Shown: in pieces, positions 13,899 to 15,822 of the stretch | Layout: every line of letters starts with the position of its first letter | How positions within the stretch are numbered: position 1 is the stretch's first letter | NCBI GenBank assembly: GCA_900552055.1 | Contig: URYI01000035.1 | Span: 1-15,822, forward strand | Source: an uncultured Eubacteriales bacterium | GTDB lineage: Bacteria > Bacillota > Clostridia > Christensenellales > QALW01 | Reading direction: 5' to 3' | Length of the DNA: 15,822 bases | Made by a program: the position numbers and the translations under genes | The notes under the pieces: generated by a model | What the model was told of the DNA's origin: nothing | The model's database searches: none | What the model saw: only the letters and a program-made list of their open reading frames with translations

Positions 13899-15338
13899 GT
13901 GAAAATATTATTTGCAGCAAGCGAATGCGCTCCTTTTGCCAAAGTGGGAGGCCTGGCTGATGTTGTAGGCTCCCTTCCCGGCGCGCTTAACAGTCTGGGG
14001 GCAGACGCCAGGGTGATACTGCCTAAATATAAGGCTATTCCCTCAGAAATGGCTGAAAAGATGGAATATCTGGGCTATATATATGTTCCTCTGGGCTGGA
14101 GGAGGCAGTACGCGGGATTTTTTGAGCTGATCCACAATGATACCGTATATTATTTTATAGATAACGAGTATTATTTTGGCGGCGAGGGAATATACGGCTA
14201 TGCTGAGGGAGAGGCGGAAAAATATGCCTTTTTCTGCAAGGCAGTGCTTATGGGGCTGGATTTGATTAAATTCACGCCCGACATTATTCATGCCAACGAC
14301 TGGCAGACAGGCATGCTGCCCGTGCTCCTCAGGGAGGGAGAGCTTAACCGGCCTGAGGTTAAATCGGTTTTTACCATACATAATCTCAAGTATCAGGGTA
14401 TTTACGGCATAGATTTGCTTAAGGAATTGTTAAGCCTGCCCGACTGTATGTTTACTCCGGACAAACTGGAATTTTACGGAGGCGCCAGCTTTATAAAGGG
14501 CGGTTTGGTTTATGCGGATAAGGTGACAACGGTCAGCCCTGCCTACGCTCAGGAGACCTTAACCCCTTATTACGGCGAAAGGCTGGACGGGGTGCTCAGA
14601 GCGCGCGGAGAGGATTATGTTGGGATTTTAAACGGTTTGGATTATAATATTTATTCGCCTGAAAAGGACAGTTACATACCTTTTGCGTTTTCTGCTTCAG
14701 CTCTAAGCGGGAAGAGAAAAAATAAAGCGGAGCTTCAGCGCCGGCTTTTCCTGAAGGAGGATGAAAATATACCTGTTATCGCCGTTGTAAGCAGGCTGGT
14801 GGAGCAAAAGGGGATAGACCTTATTCGTGCGATGCTCAATGAGCTGCTTCAAACGGATAATTTCCAGCTTGCGGTGCTGGGTACGGGAGAAAGGGAATAC
14901 GAGGACTTTTTCAGAAGCATGGCCGGCCGGTATCCGGGCAGGGTTTCGGCTAATATTATGTATGACGAGGGATTGGCCAGGCTGCTATATGCCGGCTCCG
15001 ATCTGTTTTTAATGCCCTCCAAATTTGAGCCGTGCGGCCTGTCTCAGCTTATAGCCATGAAGTACGGTTCTTTGCCCATAGTCAGGGAGACGGGCGGCTT
15101 AAAGGATACGGTGCAGCCCTATGATGAATATAAGGATAAAGGCTTCGCCTTTTCCTTTGCTAATTACAATGCCCATGATATGGCCTATACTATCCGCCGG
15201 GCAGTAAATATATGCAGGGAGGAGAAATTAAAGGCCAAGCTTATGCGCCGGGCTATGAAAAAGGACTATTCCTGGAATAAAAGCGCAGGTTTATATATGG
15301 AGCTTTACAACAGCCTTAAAAAGGAGAGGGATTCATGA
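13899..15338 (+). CDS. glgA: glycogen synthase (ADP-glucose type)
   Basis: GlgA transfers glucose from ADP-glucose to the non-reducing end of an alpha-1,4 glucan (GT5, GT-B fold). Motifs are KVGGLADVVGSLP with K15 (15-27), HANDWQTGMLP (131-141), FTIHNLKYQGIYG (158-170), SRLVEQKG at the start of the second domain (298-305), and SKFEPCGLSQLIAMKYG with E377 (374-390), the nucleotide-sugar site. The 479 residues are normal for the bacterial enzyme. AAGGAGG at 13886-13892 overlaps the glgD stop; the second of two adjacent GTG codons (13899) has the better spacing, although 13896 is possible. The stop overlaps glgP as ATGA. Identity is secure. Confidence 0.96.
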   Translation: MKILFAASECAPFAKVGGLADVVGSLPGALNSLGADARVILPKYKAIPSEMAEKMEYLGYIYVPLGWRRQYAGFFELIHNDTVYYFIDNEYYFGGEGIYGYAEGEAEKYAFFCKAVLMGLDLIKFTPDIIHANDWQTGMLPVLLREGELNRPEVKSVFTIHNLKYQGIYGIDLLKELLSLPDCMFTPDKLEFYGGASFIKGGLVYADKVTTVSPAYAQETLTPYYGERLDGVLRARGEDYVGILNGLDYNIYSPEKDSYIPFAFSASALSGKRKNKAELQRRLFLKEDENIPVIAVVSRLVEQKGIDLIRAMLNELLQTDNFQLAVLGTGEREYEDFFRSMAGRYPGRVSANIMYDEGLARLLYAGSDLFLMPSKFEPCGLSQLIAMKYGSLPIVRETGGLKDTVQPYDEYKDKGFAFSFANYNAHDMAYTIRRAVNICREEKLKAKLMRRAMKKDYSWNKSAGLYMELYNSLKKERDS

Positions 15339-15822
15339 AGGAAATGACGCAGGAAAGAGAAATAGAACAGCTCAAGGAGAATATAAGGGGAAAGCTTAAA
15401 AGGCATTTTGGACGGCTGATAGAGGAAGCGTCAGAGCTTGAAATATATAAGGCCGCGGCTATGTGCGTGCGGGACGAGATAATGGGAGACTGGCTCAATA
15501 CCAATGAAAGCATAGAGAAGAATAAGAAAAAAATGGTGTTTTATCTCTCTCTGGAATTTCTTACGGGCAGTTTCTTTAAATCCAATCTTATAGCCCTTAA
15601 CAAGCTGGAGCTTTATACCAAGGCGCTTGCAGGTATGGGCGTGGATATAGATACTTTGGCGGAGGTGGAGCCGGATCCCGGTTTGGGCAACGGCGGCCTG
15701 GGGCGCCTTGCGGCCTGCTTCCTGGACTCCGCCGCGACGCACGACATCCCGCTGGACGGCTACGGCATCAAGTACAAGTACGGCCTGTTCAAGCAGAGCA
15801 TCGTCGACGGCTTCCAGTGCGA
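15335..15822 (+). CDS. glgP: glycogen phosphorylase, N-terminal part (truncated by window end)
   Basis: GlgP phosphorolyses glycogen to glucose-1-phosphate (GT35, PLP enzyme). Only the first 162 codons are here; the PLP lysine, near the C-terminus, is outside. Visible motifs are YLSLEFLTGS (residues 70-79; relatives usually have GR at the last two places), EPDPGLGNGGLGRLAACFLDS (112-132) and GYGIKYKYGLFKQSIVDGFQ (142-161). The ATG overlaps the glgA stop as ATGA. Base use changes sharply. Up to about 15709 the codons match the neighbours, with all eight Ile codons being ATA. From 15710 all 37 full codons end in G or C and Ile is always ATC. The reading frame continues through, so the 3' part may come from a different genome joined at the conserved motif. 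Family call is firm; the last 110 bases should be treated with caution. Confidence 0.9.
   Translation, partial: MKEMTQEREIEQLKENIRGKLKRHFGRLIEEASELEIYKAAAMCVRDEIMGDWLNTNESIEKNKKKMVFYLSLEFLTGSFFKSNLIALNKLELYTKALAGMGVDIDTLAEVEPDPGLGNGGLGRLAACFLDSAATHDIPLDGYGIKYKYGLFKQSIVDGFQC

Noticed and set aside
1..15822. Mobile elements, CRISPR arrays, defence or secondary-metabolite clusters
   Set aside because: No transposase, integrase, spaced repeats, nuclease-helicase pairs or biosynthetic core genes are visible; gene content is core metabolism, division, segregation and glycogen.

Overview
The window reads as chromosome from a low-to-moderate GC Gram-positive anaerobe of the Clostridia type. Evidence: a GerW/YtfJ spore protein next to a DUF2953 (YtfI-like) protein, ScpA/ScpB condensin partners, MinD with MinE, a Bacillus/Clostridium-style glgB-C-D-A-P order with a separate GlgD, strong AGGAGG-type ribosome sites, and heavy use of ATA (Ile) and AGG (Arg). 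All fourteen well-supported genes lie on the + strand. A divergent gene may begin at the extreme left edge on the - strand. No tRNA, rRNA, CRISPR array, transposase or phage gene was seen.

Layout. (1) 1-233: a probably divergent promoter region; lysA has a good sigma-A promoter whose -35 sits inside a dyad. (2) 234-3532: lysA, an M50 site-2-type protease, scpA and scpB, tightly spaced and probably one transcript, joining diaminopimelate/lysine metabolism with chromosome segregation. (3) 3586-4410: an MBL-fold hydrolase with its own candidate promoter, followed by two hairpins, the second a terminator. (4) 4660-5832: an MFS permease. (5) 5947-6895: DUF2953 plus GerW, ending at a terminator and a large nested stem-loop. 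(6) 7065-9141: a short DacF-like D,D-carboxypeptidase with an altered third motif, then minD and minE without minC. (7) 9142-9413: noncoding region with a 13-bp tandem repeat and a near-consensus promoter. (8) 9414-15822: the glycogen operon glgB, glgC, glgD, glgA and a truncated glgP. GlgC/GlgD make ADP-glucose, GlgA elongates, GlgB branches and GlgP mobilises the polymer.

Most of the window is ordinary core genome. The observation most in need of checking is at the right edge. The last roughly 110 bases of glgP switch abruptly to codons ending only in G or C, straight after the near-invariant GLGNGGLGRL motif, which looks like a chimeric contig end or, less likely, a recombination junction. 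Other points of interest are a 14-base hairpin core shared by two intergenic regions, a KTG-to-KIG change in the carboxypeptidase, and the tandem repeat upstream of the glycogen promoter. I found no convincing new biological system.
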